A stretch of 57,021 nucleotides of DNA from Microbacterium sp. 5K110 (GCF_005774735.1 NZ_VBUM01000010.1:1-57021); one strand, 5' to 3'. Shown: positions 8,698-17,917, counted from the stretch's first letter. Numbers and translations: made by a program. The notes: generated from the letters alone by a model not told the origin.

Positions 8698-9207
8698 ATG
8701 CACGTTGTCGCTCCCGAGCGCGTTCCCACGGCCCGACAGGCCCGGCGCAGACTCATCGTCGGCGGGATCGCCCTTGCGCTCGCGGTGACGCTCTCCATCG
8801 TCGCTCTGCCCCTCGGCATCCGGGGCCACGGTGTGGCGCGCCTCGACGAGGCGACGGCAGCCTCGGAGAGCTCCGCCGGGCCGACCGACGAGAGGCCCGG
8901 CGCCGTCGAACTCCGAACGGCCCCCGTCGCCTCCCTGACGCGCGATGCCTCGGCAACGGTCGAACTCGTCGACGGGGCGGCCTCGCGCGCGCGGCTGAGC
9001 CTGCTCCGTGACGGCGAGTGGGTGGACGGGGGCGACAGACTCGCGCTGAGTCGCGACGAAACCGCCGCCGGGGTCACCCTTCGCGTCCGAGCTCTGACTC
9101 CACGGGACGATCGCGAGTGGGATGGCATCGCGACCGTGCGCCTGACCGTTTCGCAGGGCTTCCTCCCCGATGTCGACGAGGTCGACATCGATCTCTTCGC
9201 GAGCTGA
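8698..9207 (+). CDS. membrane-anchored protein of unknown function
   Basis: This 169-residue protein is not recognised as a known family. It has a short basic N-terminus (ARQARRR), one hydrophobic segment at about 19-41, and then a soluble, probably extracytoplasmic domain of about 125 residues rich in Asp, Glu and Ser and without Cys. The pattern is that of a signal anchor with an exported domain. An AGAGGAG ribosome site precedes ATG 8698. It is the first gene of the plus-strand group with the antiporter, the MprF-like enzyme and the acyltransferase-like protein, and is divergent from the two-component genes, so it could be a target or accessory of that system. Confidence 0.75.
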   Translation: MHVVAPERVPTARQARRRLIVGGIALALAVTLSIVALPLGIRGHGVARLDEATAASESSAGPTDERPGAVELRTAPVASLTRDASATVELVDGAASRARLSLLRDGEWVDGGDRLALSRDETAAGVTLRVRALTPRDDREWDGIATVRLTVSQGFLPDVDEVDIDLFAS

Positions 9208-9250
9208 GCGCTCCGCCCTCGCCCGCCCACCGACACCGCAGGAGCACACG

Positions 9251-10459
9251 TTGTCCGTCCCCCTTCTCGTCATCGGCGCCGCCCTGCTCATCTGGGCACT
9301 GTGGAGCCGGCTGTTCCGCAAGGCCACGGTCAACGGCCCCATCGTCATGACGGCGCTCGGCCTTCTCGCCGGGGCGCTGCTACCGGGCCAGGGTGAGCTG
9401 TTCCTGGACTCGAAGGCGACCCTCTTCTTCGCGGAGATCGTGCTCGCCTACCTGCTCTTCGTGGACGCCCTCGAGGTGCGCGGGTCGCTGCGCTCCCACT
9501 TCACCGGCGTGCCCGCGCGCCTTCTCGGCATCGGCCTGCCGCTGTCGCTCATCCTGGTGCTCGCCGTCGGACTCGTGCTGCCGCTGGGGCTGTCGATCGC
9601 GGTCATCCTGGCCATCGCCTGCATCTCGGTCCCGGCCGACTTCTCACCAGAGACGTCGCTCGTACGCGATAGCCGTGTCCCGGCGCGCGTGCGCCGGTGG
9701 TTGAGCATCGAGAGCGGCTACAACGACGGTCTGGTCTCGCCCTTCCTCCTCGGCGCCGTCGCCTTCGCGGCGGCGGGGACGACCTCCGACGCCGGCCGCG
9801 CCTTCGCCGTTGCCGCACCGGCCGGTCTCATCGCCATCCTGGTGGGCGCCGTCGCCGGAGCCGTGATCGGTGGAGCGATCCGCTTCGCGGACCGTCGCGG
9901 CTGGACGGAGCCGCAGAGCATGCGCATCGCCTTCATCGCCGCGCCGCTGATCGTGTTCGGGTTGGCGCTCGCCCTCCAAGGCAACGGCTTCGTCGCCGTC
10001 TTCGTCGCGGGCGTGGCCGTGCGCCTCACCCGCGGCACGGATCCTCTCGCCGCCGCAGAGATCACCCTGCTCGAAGACCTGTCCTGGCTGCTGAACCTGC
10101 TGCTGTGGCTCGCCTTCGGCTTCGCCGCGATCGTCCTGCTGAGCGAGACGTACGAATGGTGGCCGGCCATCGTCCTCGCGCTCGTCGCCCTGACGCTCGG
10201 CCGGTTCCTCCCCGTCCTCCTCTCGCTGATCGGCAGTGACGCGACGCCGAAGGAGAGACTGTTCGTCGCCGCGATGGGGCCACGCGGCGCGGCATCCATC
10301 GTCTTCGGCCTGATCGCCGCCAATGCCCTCCCCGGCGAGGAGGGATTCCTCGTGCTCGCCGCCACGTGCATGGTCGTTCTGGGCAGCGTGGTGCTCCACG
10401 GCATCGCCGGGCCGCTGATGGTCCGGTGGCTGTGGCCGGCGCAGGTGGGCGCTCGTTGA
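9251..10459 (+). CDS. cation/proton antiporter, CPA1/NhaP-like
   Basis: This 402-residue protein has about 12 hydrophobic segments and belongs to the sodium/hydrogen exchanger fold (PF00999). Helix 5-like and helix 6-like segments carry polar and acidic residues (AIACISVPADFSPETSLVRDSR), consistent with the ion-binding core. No cytoplasmic TrkA-C or nucleotide-binding tail follows. The start is TTG 9251, directly after an AGGAG ribosome site; upstream in-frame codons to 9170 overlap the previous gene's end. The ion specificity (Na+, K+) cannot be deduced. It lies in the same orientation as the envelope genes and may be cotranscribed with them. Confidence 0.85.
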   Translation: MSVPLLVIGAALLIWALWSRLFRKATVNGPIVMTALGLLAGALLPGQGELFLDSKATLFFAEIVLAYLLFVDALEVRGSLRSHFTGVPARLLGIGLPLSLILVLAVGLVLPLGLSIAVILAIACISVPADFSPETSLVRDSRVPARVRRWLSIESGYNDGLVSPFLLGAVAFAAAGTTSDAGRAFAVAAPAGLIAILVGAVAGAVIGGAIRFADRRGWTEPQSMRIAFIAAPLIVFGLALALQGNGFVAVFVAGVAVRLTRGTDPLAAAEITLLEDLSWLLNLLLWLAFGFAAIVLLSETYEWWPAIVLALVALTLGRFLPVLLSLIGSDATPKERLFVAAMGPRGAASIVFGLIAANALPGEEGFLVLAATCMVVLGSVVLHGIAGPLMVRWLWPAQVGAR

Positions 10460-10590
10460 CCCGGTCGGCAGCGGCGGCACCACCCGATCGGATGCGACCC
10501 ACGGCCGGATGGCCGATGGCCCCGGAAGCCGCGGCGGGAAGCATGGAGAGGGATGCCGGACCCACGGCATCCACGTCAGACGGAGGACCG

Positions 10591-13122
10591 ATGTCTCAGG
10601 TCTCGACCCCGACGGTATCGACGCCCGCGGCGCGGCAGGACCCTCGCACGCCGCGCTCGCGCGCCGCCGTCACCCTCTTGCGCCGGCGCCTCGGCACCGT
10701 GTCGATTGCGACGGCCATGGTGGTGGCCAGCGTCGTGACGATGGCCACGGGCGGCGGCAAGCTGGATGCCGGGCCGTTCGACGTCCGCGAGATGCTCTTG
10801 GCCCTTCTGCGCGTGGATCAGCCGCTCACCCTGGCTGCGGTGCTCGCGGTCACCCTCGTCGTGTGCGGATTGGCCGAGGGCGTGCTCGGAACCCGTCGCC
10901 TTCTGGCGGCGTTCTTCGGCGGCGGCCTGGTCGTTGCCACGATCGGACAGGCGCTCGGCGTCTTCGAGGAGCACGTCATCCCGGCGATCCCCCTCAACGC
11001 TCCGCCGGTGGCGGGGGCACCGCCTCTCGCGGCGCTCGTGACGGTCGCCATGGCCGCCAGCTGCTTCGCGTCACCGCTGTGGCGCCGACGCATCCGCCTC
11101 GGCAGCATCGTCTTCGCCGTCACGCTCTTCCTCTACGCCGCATCCGCCAGCGACATGTACGCGCTCATCGCCCTCCCGGTGGGCGCGGGCGCGGGATTGC
11201 TGATGGGTGGGTCGAGCGCCCCCGGGGTGCTGCGCAGCTCGCTCCGCGAGAAGCGCATCCTCCTGGCCGCCCTGACCGTCATCATCGCCGTGGGCCCGGT
11301 GATCGCGACCCTCTGGGGGTCGGGCGCGGGCCTGTTGTCGATCTACGGCTGGCTGTCGTACGACCCCCTCGCGACGGTGAACGATGTCGTCTGCGCCATC
11401 GGCTCGAGCGCCGCGCCGTGTCCGGTCCCGCTGAGCGACTACACCGAGCTCCAGCCGTGGGCGGGGTGGATCGCGGCGCTGCCGCAGGTCGTCCTGCTGG
11501 TCGCGGCCTGGGGGATCCTGCGCGGGCGGCGCGGCGCACTGCACCTCGCCGTGGCGATCAACCTGATGACGTTCGTCGCGATGGTCGCCCTCGTCGCGCT
11601 GAGCGAGATCGACACGCTCGAGCAGCTCGCCGGCGCACGCGAAGCATTCGCCGTCACCGACGTGTGGCAGACCGTGCTCGGCATGGTCGTGGGGGCGCTT
11701 CTGCCCCTCGCCGCCGCCGTCCTCCTCCTCCGCTTCCGCTCGGCCGCCCAGATCCCCTCCGGCGCCATCGTCCGCCGCCGCTTCGCCTCGACGATCCTTC
11801 TGTCCGCGATCCTCTCCCTCACGATCGCCGTGGTCGGCACCCTCGCCTTCGCGGGCGGGTTCCGCCCGTGGCCGAGCGTGCCGGCCCTGATGGCGACGCT
11901 CCCGCTCCGGCTGCTCCCCCCGTCGCTCCTCCCCGCGGAGGCGCTGGCGTTCGTGCCGGCCAGCGGGGCGGCGCAGGTCGTGTGGTACCTGCCGCCGCTG
12001 CTCTTCTGGGTCGCGGTCGCCGTGGCATCCGTGCGGTTCATCGCGAACTCTCGGGCCGAGGCCGGGTCGCCTGATCGCGAGCGCGCGCAGACGCTGCTCG
12101 CGGCGGGATCCGGGGACACCCTCGGACACATGACGCTCTGGGAGGGCAACTCGTACTGGTTCTCCCCCGACGTCGAGGCCGCGGTCGCCTACCGCGTCCG
12201 CGGAGGGTTCGCGGTGACCCTCGGCGGCCCCTTCGGCCCCGACCGCACCTCCCCTACGGTCGGGCGCGCCTTCGCCGATTTCTGCGAGGAACACGGCTGG
12301 ACGCCGGTCTTCTACAGCGTCGATGAAGCCGACCGCGCGCGTCTGGACTCGCTGGGGTGGCAGCGGCTTCAGGTCGCCGAGGAGGCGCTGATCGACCCGG
12401 TCACGTGGATGCCGACCGGAAAGAAGCGCCAGGACGTGCGGACCGCCACCCACCGCGCCGACCGCGAGGGAGTCACCTCGCAGTGGACCCGCTGGAGTGC
12501 CCTGACGTTCCTCGAGCGGGGCCAGATCCGCGACATCTCCGAGGCCTGGGTGGCCGACAAGAGCATCCCCGAGATGGGATTCACGCTCGGCTCGACCGAG
12601 CAGATCGACGACCCCGCGGTGCGGCTGCTGCTGGCCCGCGACGCGCATGAGCGCATCGTCGCCTTCACGAGTTGGATCCCCGTCCACCGTGACGGCCAGG
12701 TGGTGGGCTATGCCCTCGATGTCATGCGTCGCCGGGACGGGGCGATGAACGGCGTGATGGAGTTCCTCATCGGCCGGGCCGTCGAGCAGCTCCGCGCCGA
12801 CGGCATGACGTTCCTGAGCCTGTCGGGCTCGCCGCTGGCCCGTCATACGTCGGGCGACGAGCACGACCGCAGCTCCCTGGACCGCGGGCTGGATGCCCTC
12901 GGCGCGCTGCTCGAGCCCGCGTACGGCTTTCGGTCGCTGGCGAACTTCAAGAAGAAGTTCCAGCCCGTCTTCTCTCCGCTCTGGATGGTCTACCCGGACC
13001 CCGCGCAGCTCCCCTCGATCGCGATCGCACTGGTCCGCTGCTACATCCCCGGGCTGACGCTGAGGAAGGCCGCCCAGCTGACCGGAGCGCTCCGCCGCTC
13101 CCGCGAGTCGGCGGCTCCCTGA
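10591..13122 (+). CDS. MprF-like lysylphosphatidylglycerol synthase/flippase
   Basis: This 843-residue protein combines an N-terminal membrane half of about 12-14 hydrophobic segments (roughly residues 35-495) with a cytosolic DUF2156 domain (about 510-820), the architecture of MprF. Such enzymes transfer an amino acid from aminoacyl-tRNA to phosphatidylglycerol and flip the product, lowering the negative surface charge and sensitivity to cationic peptides. The DUF2156 hallmarks include the YRVRGGFAVTLGGPFGP stretch, GKKRQDVRTATHRA, and the C-terminal FKKKFQPVFSPLWMVYP segment. The transferred amino acid (Lys, Ala or other) is not predictable. ATG 10591 follows a GGAGG site and is preferred over ATG 10543. 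The following gene starts 62 bp downstream. Confidence 0.87.
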   Translation: MSQVSTPTVSTPAARQDPRTPRSRAAVTLLRRRLGTVSIATAMVVASVVTMATGGGKLDAGPFDVREMLLALLRVDQPLTLAAVLAVTLVVCGLAEGVLGTRRLLAAFFGGGLVVATIGQALGVFEEHVIPAIPLNAPPVAGAPPLAALVTVAMAASCFASPLWRRRIRLGSIVFAVTLFLYAASASDMYALIALPVGAGAGLLMGGSSAPGVLRSSLREKRILLAALTVIIAVGPVIATLWGSGAGLLSIYGWLSYDPLATVNDVVCAIGSSAAPCPVPLSDYTELQPWAGWIAALPQVVLLVAAWGILRGRRGALHLAVAINLMTFVAMVALVALSEIDTLEQLAGAREAFAVTDVWQTVLGMVVGALLPLAAAVLLLRFRSAAQIPSGAIVRRRFASTILLSAILSLTIAVVGTLAFAGGFRPWPSVPALMATLPLRLLPPSLLPAEALAFVPASGAAQVVWYLPPLLFWVAVAVASVRFIANSRAEAGSPDRERAQTLLAAGSGDTLGHMTLWEGNSYWFSPDVEAAVAYRVRGGFAVTLGGPFGPDRTSPTVGRAFADFCEEHGWTPVFYSVDEADRARLDSLGWQRLQVAEEALIDPVTWMPTGKKRQDVRTATHRADREGVTSQWTRWSALTFLERGQIRDISEAWVADKSIPEMGFTLGSTEQIDDPAVRLLLARDAHERIVAFTSWIPVHRDGQVVGYALDVMRRRDGAMNGVMEFLIGRAVEQLRADGMTFLSLSGSPLARHTSGDEHDRSSLDRGLDALGALLEPAYGFRSLANFKKKFQPVFSPLWMVYPDPAQLPSIAIALVRCYIPGLTLRKAAQLTGALRRSRESAAP

Positions 13123-13184
13123 GCCGTGACTCGTCCCGCCCACCGTCCGCTTTACCGCGCCCCACGACCGAACGGAACACGACG

Positions 13185-14405
13185 ATGACGAGCCCCTCTC
13201 CCGCCGCGCTCACCCGGTCGACGCCCGAGGGGCCGCCGGCTCCGAAGCGGTTTCGCATCCGGGGTATCGACTTGGCCCGCGGGGTGGCGATGCTCGGCAT
13301 GCTGGCCGCGCACGTGGGCCCCTCGGCCGACGACGGCACCGTCGTCGGCTCGGTCATGGCCCTGGCGCAGGGGCGGTCGTCGATCCTGTTCGCCACGCTC
13401 GCCGGGGTGTCCCTCGCCCTGATGTCCGGGGGCCGCGACATCGGCGCGAGCTCGCGCGTGGCGGCGCAGAAGATCGCCGTCCGCGCCGTCCTGATCCTCG
13501 CTCTCGGCACGGCCCTCGTGGCCCTGGGCACCCCGGTCAAGGTGATCCTGGCCTACTACGGGGTGTTCTTCCTGCTCTCTCTGCCCTTCCTCCGCCTTGC
13601 GCCTCGGACACTGTTCATCCTTGCCGGCGCCACCGCGGTGGCGGGCCCCATCGCGTCGATGCTCTTGCGGTCCTCGGCCGTCGTCACGGGGGCGCTGGCA
13701 CAGATCGATCGCGTCGATCCGATCGCCCTCCTCTCGGGAGAAGGGGTGACACGACTTCTGCTGACGGGGGCGTACCCGGCCATCACCTGGATGCCGTTCC
13801 TCTTCGTCGGTCTGGGGCTCGGCCGCATCGGCGTCGAACGGCTGCGCAAGGTGCGCCTTCTCGTGTGGGGCGTCGGGCTGATGATCGTCGGGTACGGCGG
13901 CGCGTTCGCCGCGCGCCTCCTGGTTCCGGGCGCGGCCCCCACTTGGGAGGCATCGAAGAAGGACTTCGGCAGCATGCTCGACAAGGCCGAGGGCGCCGGG
14001 ATGAAGCCGTTCGGCGAGGGGAAGCCGACCGGCGAGGTCGAGTGGGCGAGTCTGCTGAGCGCCGACCAGCACACGGGCGCACCGTTGGAGATCATCGGGG
14101 GCGTCGGTGCCGCGCTCGTCGTCATCGCCGCCTCGATCTGGCTGTCCTCGCGTCTGCCGCGACTGACGTGGCCCATCGCGGCGGTGGGAACCATGTCGTT
14201 GACCGTGTACACCGGGCACGTCCTCGCCATCAACGCGCTCGGGCTCAGCGCGATGCCCGGCGAACCGCTCTGGGTGCTCCTCGCCTTCGCCGCGGTCGCC
14301 GCGATCTTCGCCGTGCTGTGGCTGCGCTGGTTCCGCCGCGGTCCGATCGAGTCCGGCATGCACGCGGCCGTCGCCTGGATCAGCGAGCGACCTGGTCGCC
14401 GGTGA
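13185..14405 (+). CDS. DUF418/YeiB-like multispanning membrane protein
   Basis: This 406-residue protein has about ten transmembrane segments. The start of the membrane domain, RIRGIDLARGVAMLGMLAAHV, is the typical opening of DUF1624/DUF418 proteins (YeiB and heparan-alpha-glucosaminide N-acetyltransferase relatives), with a conserved Arg-Gly-Asp core and a histidine in the first helix. A later MSLTVYTGHVLAINAL helix is also typical of DUF418. These are thought to be acyltransferases of the cell surface, though few are characterised. It follows the MprF-like gene and probably belongs to the same unit. The function in envelope modification is inference from family and context. Confidence 0.8.
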   Translation: MTSPSPAALTRSTPEGPPAPKRFRIRGIDLARGVAMLGMLAAHVGPSADDGTVVGSVMALAQGRSSILFATLAGVSLALMSGGRDIGASSRVAAQKIAVRAVLILALGTALVALGTPVKVILAYYGVFFLLSLPFLRLAPRTLFILAGATAVAGPIASMLLRSSAVVTGALAQIDRVDPIALLSGEGVTRLLLTGAYPAITWMPFLFVGLGLGRIGVERLRKVRLLVWGVGLMIVGYGGAFAARLLVPGAAPTWEASKKDFGSMLDKAEGAGMKPFGEGKPTGEVEWASLLSADQHTGAPLEIIGGVGAALVVIAASIWLSSRLPRLTWPIAAVGTMSLTVYTGHVLAINALGLSAMPGEPLWVLLAFAAVAAIFAVLWLRWFRRGPIESGMHAAVAWISERPGRR

Positions 14406-14483
14406 GCCCCCGGGTCGCCGACGACTCGACGCGGCACGGAAGCGATGCCCGCGCGGTGGGGCACCGGCGCGCAGCCGGCCGCG

Positions 14484-15008
14484 TCAGACGTGGAAGACCG
14501 AGTGCACGTCGCCGCCGAGCACCTCGCGGCCGCCCAGCGCGTCGATCTCGAGCAGCACCGCGGTGCCGGTGACCTCGCCGCCGAGGCGGGCGACGAGCGC
14601 GCGGCCGGCCTCGAGCGTCCCGCCGGTGGCGAGCACGTCGTCGAGCAGCAGCACGCGGGTGCCGTCGGCGATGTCGTCGTGCATCTCGATCTCGGCCGTG
14701 CCGTACTCGAGCGCGTACGAGACGGATGCCGCGGGCCGCGGGAGCTTGCCGGCCTTGCGGATGGGCACCAGGCCCACGCCCGCCGCGACGGCTGCGGCGC
14801 CGGCGAGCAGGAATCCGCGGGCCTCGATGCCGGCGACGACGTCGAAGCGGCCCGCGAAGGGCTCGAGCAGCGCGTCGATCGTGGCGCGCAGGGCCGCGGC
14901 ATCCGCCAGCAGCGGCGTGATGTCGCGGAACGTCACTCCGACCTCGGGGTAGTCGGGGATGCTGCCGATCAGCGATTCGGCACGGGCGATGGCGGAGGCG
15001 TCGGGCAC
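14484..15008 (-). CDS. apt: adenine phosphoribosyltransferase
   Basis: This 174-residue protein makes AMP from adenine and PRPP in purine salvage. It has the N-terminal IPDYPEVGVTFRDITPLL hood, the Arg-Lys-x-Gly-Lys-Leu-Pro purine-loop motif (84-90) and the PRPP-binding loop VLLLDDVLATGGTL (119-132). The length matches bacterial Apt. The start is GTG 15008, six nt after a TAGGCT hexamer, consistent with leaderless transcription. It is monocistronic. Just upstream of its promoter lies palindromic element C1. Confidence 0.95.
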   Translation of the reverse strand: MPDASAIARAESLIGSIPDYPEVGVTFRDITPLLADAAALRATIDALLEPFAGRFDVVAGIEARGFLLAGAAAVAAGVGLVPIRKAGKLPRPAASVSYALEYGTAEIEMHDDIADGTRVLLLDDVLATGGTLEAGRALVARLGGEVTGTAVLLEIDALGGREVLGGDVHSVFHV

Positions 15009-15014
15009 CGCCCC

Positions 15015-15020
15015 AGCCTA
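15015..15020 (-). promoter_or_regulatory. leaderless -10 hexamer of apt
   Basis: TAGGCT on the minus strand ends 6 nt before GTG 15008. Confidence 0.55.
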
Positions 15021-15032
15021 GACGCGGACCTT

Positions 15033-15105
15033 GTCCCACTTCTGGCGGAGCATGTCCCGATGGTGGCCGGATGCGGGGCGCCGAAGTGGCCATCACTGGG
15101 ACATG
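15033..15105. repeat. Palindromic element C1
   Basis: The element begins with GTCCCACTTCTGGCGG and continues through GCATGTCCC (15033-15058); 25 of these 26 bases recur at 22136-22161 (C2). An imperfect inverted repeat pairs the CATGTCCC arm (15051-15076) with the GGGACATG arm (15081-15105). It lies between the divergent apt and alpha-glucosidase promoters. Confidence 0.6.
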
Positions 15106-15146
15106 GTTCTGTTGACCGCGGGAACGCCGCCCGGAGTTCGCCACAC

Positions 15147-15160
15147 TGCAAGCGCTTGCA
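15147..15160. promoter_or_regulatory. LacI-type operator of the alpha-glucosidase gene
   Basis: TGCAAGCGCTTGCA is a perfect 14-bp palindrome with the central CG of LacI/GalR-family operators. It ends one base before the TAGCGT -10 hexamer, so a bound repressor would cover the promoter. The LacI gene four bases after the alpha-glucosidase gene is the probable binder. Confidence 0.75.
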
Positions 15161-15161
15161 C

Positions 15162-15167
15162 TAGCGT
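15162..15167 (+). promoter_or_regulatory. leaderless -10 hexamer of alpha-glucosidase gene
   Basis: TAGCGT ends 6 nt before ATG 15174 and abuts the operator palindrome. Confidence 0.6.
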
Positions 15168-15173
15168 GGTCGC

Positions 15174-16853
15174 ATGACTTTCACGCAGGAGGACCCGCGC
15201 CCCGAACTCGCGTCCGCCCCCGGCTCCGAGTGGTGGCGCACCGCCGTCATCTACCAGATCTACCCCCGCTCCTTCGCGGACGCCTCGGGCGACGGCCTGG
15301 GCGACCTGCCCGGCGTCACCGCGCACCTCGACGATCTGCAGCAGCTGGGGGTGGATGCCATCTGGCTCAGCCCCTTCCAGCGGTCGCCGCAGAAGGACGC
15401 GGGGTACGACGTCGCCGACTACCGCGACGTCGACCCGATCTTCGGCACCCTGGCCGACTTCGACGCGATGCTCGCGGGCGCGCACGAACGCGGCATCCGG
15501 GTCATCGTCGACCTCGTGCCGAACCACTCCAGCGATCAGCACGTCTGGTTCCAGGAGGCCCTCGCCGCGGCCCCGGGCAGCCCCGAGCGGGCGCGGTACA
15601 TCTTCCGCGACGGCACGGGCGAGAAGGGCGAACTGCCCCCGAACAACTGGGAGAGCGTCTTCGGCGGCGGCATGTGGAAGCGCGTCGCCGAGGCCGACGG
15701 CGCCCCCGGCCAGTGGTACCTGCACATCTTCGACGAGTCGCAGCCCGACTTCGACTGGACCAACCCCGAGGTGCGCGCGGAGTTCCGCGACGTCCTGCGC
15801 TTCTGGCTCGACCGCGGGGTCGACGGCTTCCGCGTCGACGTCGCGCACGGCCTCATCAAGGCCGAGGGCCTCCCCGATTACACCCCGGACCCCGACGCCG
15901 GCTCCATGGGCGGCGACGCCGAAGAGGTGCCCTACTGGGGCCAACCCGGCGTGCACGAGGTGTGGCGCGAGTGGCACGACGTGCTCTCCGAGTACGACGG
16001 CGACCGCGCGCTGTGCGCCGAGGCGTGGCTCCCCACCGTCGCGCAGACGGCACTGTGGGTCCGCCCCGACGAGATGCACCAGGCGTTCAACTTCCACTAC
16101 CTCGAAACCACGTGGGATGCCGAAGCCCTCCGCACCGTGATCGACGAGTCGCTCGACGAGTACGGTGCCGTCGGCGCACCGAGCACGTGGGTGCTGTCGA
16201 ACCACGACGTCGTGCGTCATGCCTCGCGTCTCGCGCTGACGGCCGAGAACCCGCAGGGCGCGGGTATCGGACCGAAGTCCCCGGGCCAGCCCGACCCCGT
16301 GAAGGGTCTGCGCCGCGCCCGCGCCGCGACCTCGCTGATGCTGGCGCTCCCCGGTTCGTCGTACCTGTACCAAGGCGAGGAACTGGGCCTGCCCGAGGTC
16401 ATCGACCTGCCCGACGACGCGCGTCAGGACCCGACGTGGTTCCGCACGAACGGCGAGCGCTACGGCCGCGACGGCTGCCGCGTGCCGATCCCGTGGACCG
16501 CCGACGCCCCCGCGTACGGCTTCAACGACACCGGCGCCGCCTGGCTGCCGCAGCCGGCCGAGTGGGCCGAGCTCGCCCGCGACGTGCAGGTGGACGACCC
16601 GGCCTCGACGCTGTCGCTCTACCGCTCGCTCCTGGCGGAGCGTCGCGCGCGCGGCCTCGGCGCGGGCGCGCTGGAGTGGCTCGACGGGTTCGGCAACGAC
16701 GTGGTGGCGTTCCGCAACGGTCCCGTCACCGTGATCGCCAACCTCGGCGACACCGCTGTCGCGCTGCCGGAGGGCGAGATCCTGATCGCGAGCGGCCCGC
16801 TCGACGGCACGGGGCTCCCCACCGACACGACGGTCTGGATCGCCGCGGCCTGA
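15174..16853 (+). CDS. GH13 alpha-glucosidase
   Basis: This 559-residue cytosolic glycoside hydrolase family 13 enzyme is of the oligo-1,6-glucosidase/alpha-glucosidase type. It shows YQIYPRSFADASGDGLGDLPG near the N-terminus, DLVPNHSSDQH (113-123), the nucleophile Asp222 in GFRVDVAHGL, the acid/base Glu283 in CAEAWL and Asp345 in LSNHDVVRH. No signal peptide is present, so it acts on imported maltose-type oligosaccharides. The C-terminal beta-domain is shorter than in some family members. An operator palindrome overlaps its promoter and a LacI regulator follows four bases after its stop, giving a simple autoregulated pair. Confidence 0.93.
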   Translation: MTFTQEDPRPELASAPGSEWWRTAVIYQIYPRSFADASGDGLGDLPGVTAHLDDLQQLGVDAIWLSPFQRSPQKDAGYDVADYRDVDPIFGTLADFDAMLAGAHERGIRVIVDLVPNHSSDQHVWFQEALAAAPGSPERARYIFRDGTGEKGELPPNNWESVFGGGMWKRVAEADGAPGQWYLHIFDESQPDFDWTNPEVRAEFRDVLRFWLDRGVDGFRVDVAHGLIKAEGLPDYTPDPDAGSMGGDAEEVPYWGQPGVHEVWREWHDVLSEYDGDRALCAEAWLPTVAQTALWVRPDEMHQAFNFHYLETTWDAEALRTVIDESLDEYGAVGAPSTWVLSNHDVVRHASRLALTAENPQGAGIGPKSPGQPDPVKGLRRARAATSLMLALPGSSYLYQGEELGLPEVIDLPDDARQDPTWFRTNGERYGRDGCRVPIPWTADAPAYGFNDTGAAWLPQPAEWAELARDVQVDDPASTLSLYRSLLAERRARGLGAGALEWLDGFGNDVVAFRNGPVTVIANLGDTAVALPEGEILIASGPLDGTGLPTDTTVWIAAA

Positions 16854-16856
16854 GCC

Positions 16857-17879
16857 GTGGCATCCGGTTCCCGCGAGACCGTGGTCGGCATCGACGACGT
16901 CGCCCGACGGGCGGGCGTGTCGACGGCCACGGTCTCGCGGGCTCTGAGCGGGCGCGGGCAGGTGTCGTCGGGCACGCGCGCGCGGGTGCTCTCGGCCGCC
17001 GAGGAGTTGGGTTACGTCGTCTCGGCGGCCGCGTCGAGCCTCGCGAGCGGGCGGTCCCGTGCGATCGGCGTGGTCGTGCCGCTGCTGGACCGGTGGTTCT
17101 TCAGCACCGTGCTCGCCGGGATCTCCGACGGCCTCGTGCGCGAGGGCTACGACATCACGCTCTACAGCGTGAGCACCGACCCCGCCGAACGTCGCCGCGT
17201 CTTCGACGACCACCTGCGGCGCCGACGCATCGACGGCGTCATCACGATCGCCCTCGAACTGGACGCCGAGGAGTCGACGCTGCTGCGAGGACTCGGCATC
17301 CCGATCGTCGCGATCGCCGGACCGACACCGTTGCTGACGACCCTCACCGTCGACGACCTCGCCGTCGGCCGCGTCGCCACCCGGCATCTGCTCGACCTCG
17401 GGCACCGGCGCATCGCGCACATCGGGGCGGATGCCACCACCGACGCCGTCTCGTCCGTGCCGGCGCTGCGTCGTCGGGGCTTCGCCGACGAGATGGATGC
17501 CGCGGGCGCGGTGCCGCTGTTCGCCGCCGCGGATTTCACGATCGAGGGAGGATCGGGCGCGGCCCGGTGCCTGTTCGGCGGGGACGGGCGCCCGACCGCG
17601 ATCTTTGCCGCCTCGGACGAGATGGCGATCGGTGCCGTGCTCGCCGCCCGCGAGGCGGGGCTGCGGGTACCGGAGGACGTCTCGATCATCGGCGTCGACG
17701 GCAACGACCTGGGCCGGTGGTTCGGCCTGACCACGATCGACCAGTTCGCCCGCGGCCAGGGCGAGCGGGCCGCCGAGGCCGTGCTCGCCGAGCTCGACGG
17801 CGCCGCGCCCGCCGCGCGCCGCGGCACCCTGCCGTTCGCACTGCTCGAGCGCGGGTCGACGGCGCCGCCCGCGGCCTGA
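16857..17879 (+). CDS. LacI-family regulator of alpha-glucosidase
   Basis: This 340-residue regulator has the N-terminal LacI helix-turn-helix (residues 11-35: IDDVARRAGVSTATVSRALSG), a hinge helix around ASSLASGRS and a periplasmic-binding-protein-like effector domain (65-330) ending in IIGVDGNDLGRW. It probably represses the alpha-glucosidase gene through the palindrome at 15147-15160, and a sugar releases it. GTG 16857 begins three bases after the upstream stop, so the two genes form an operon. The unusual Asp-Gly-Asn at the effector-domain signature (most have Gly-Phe-Asp-Asp) is a small deviation. Confidence 0.92.
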   Translation: MASGSRETVVGIDDVARRAGVSTATVSRALSGRGQVSSGTRARVLSAAEELGYVVSAAASSLASGRSRAIGVVVPLLDRWFFSTVLAGISDGLVREGYDITLYSVSTDPAERRRVFDDHLRRRRIDGVITIALELDAEESTLLRGLGIPIVAIAGPTPLLTTLTVDDLAVGRVATRHLLDLGHRRIAHIGADATTDAVSSVPALRRRGFADEMDAAGAVPLFAAADFTIEGGSGAARCLFGGDGRPTAIFAASDEMAIGAVLAAREAGLRVPEDVSIIGVDGNDLGRWFGLTTIDQFARGQGERAAEAVLAELDGAAPAARRGTLPFALLERGSTAPPAA

Positions 17880-17880
17880 G

Positions 17881-17897
17881 CGGGCGCCGCGCGCCCG
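17881..17897 (+). terminator. GC hairpin after LacI gene
   Basis: CGGGCGC and GCGCCCG form a 7-bp stem with a 3-nt loop directly after the LacI stop codon. No U-tract follows, which is common for high-GC actinobacterial hairpin terminators. Confidence 0.45.
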
Positions 17898-17917
17898 GGA
17901 GCTGCAGCCTCCGGGGG

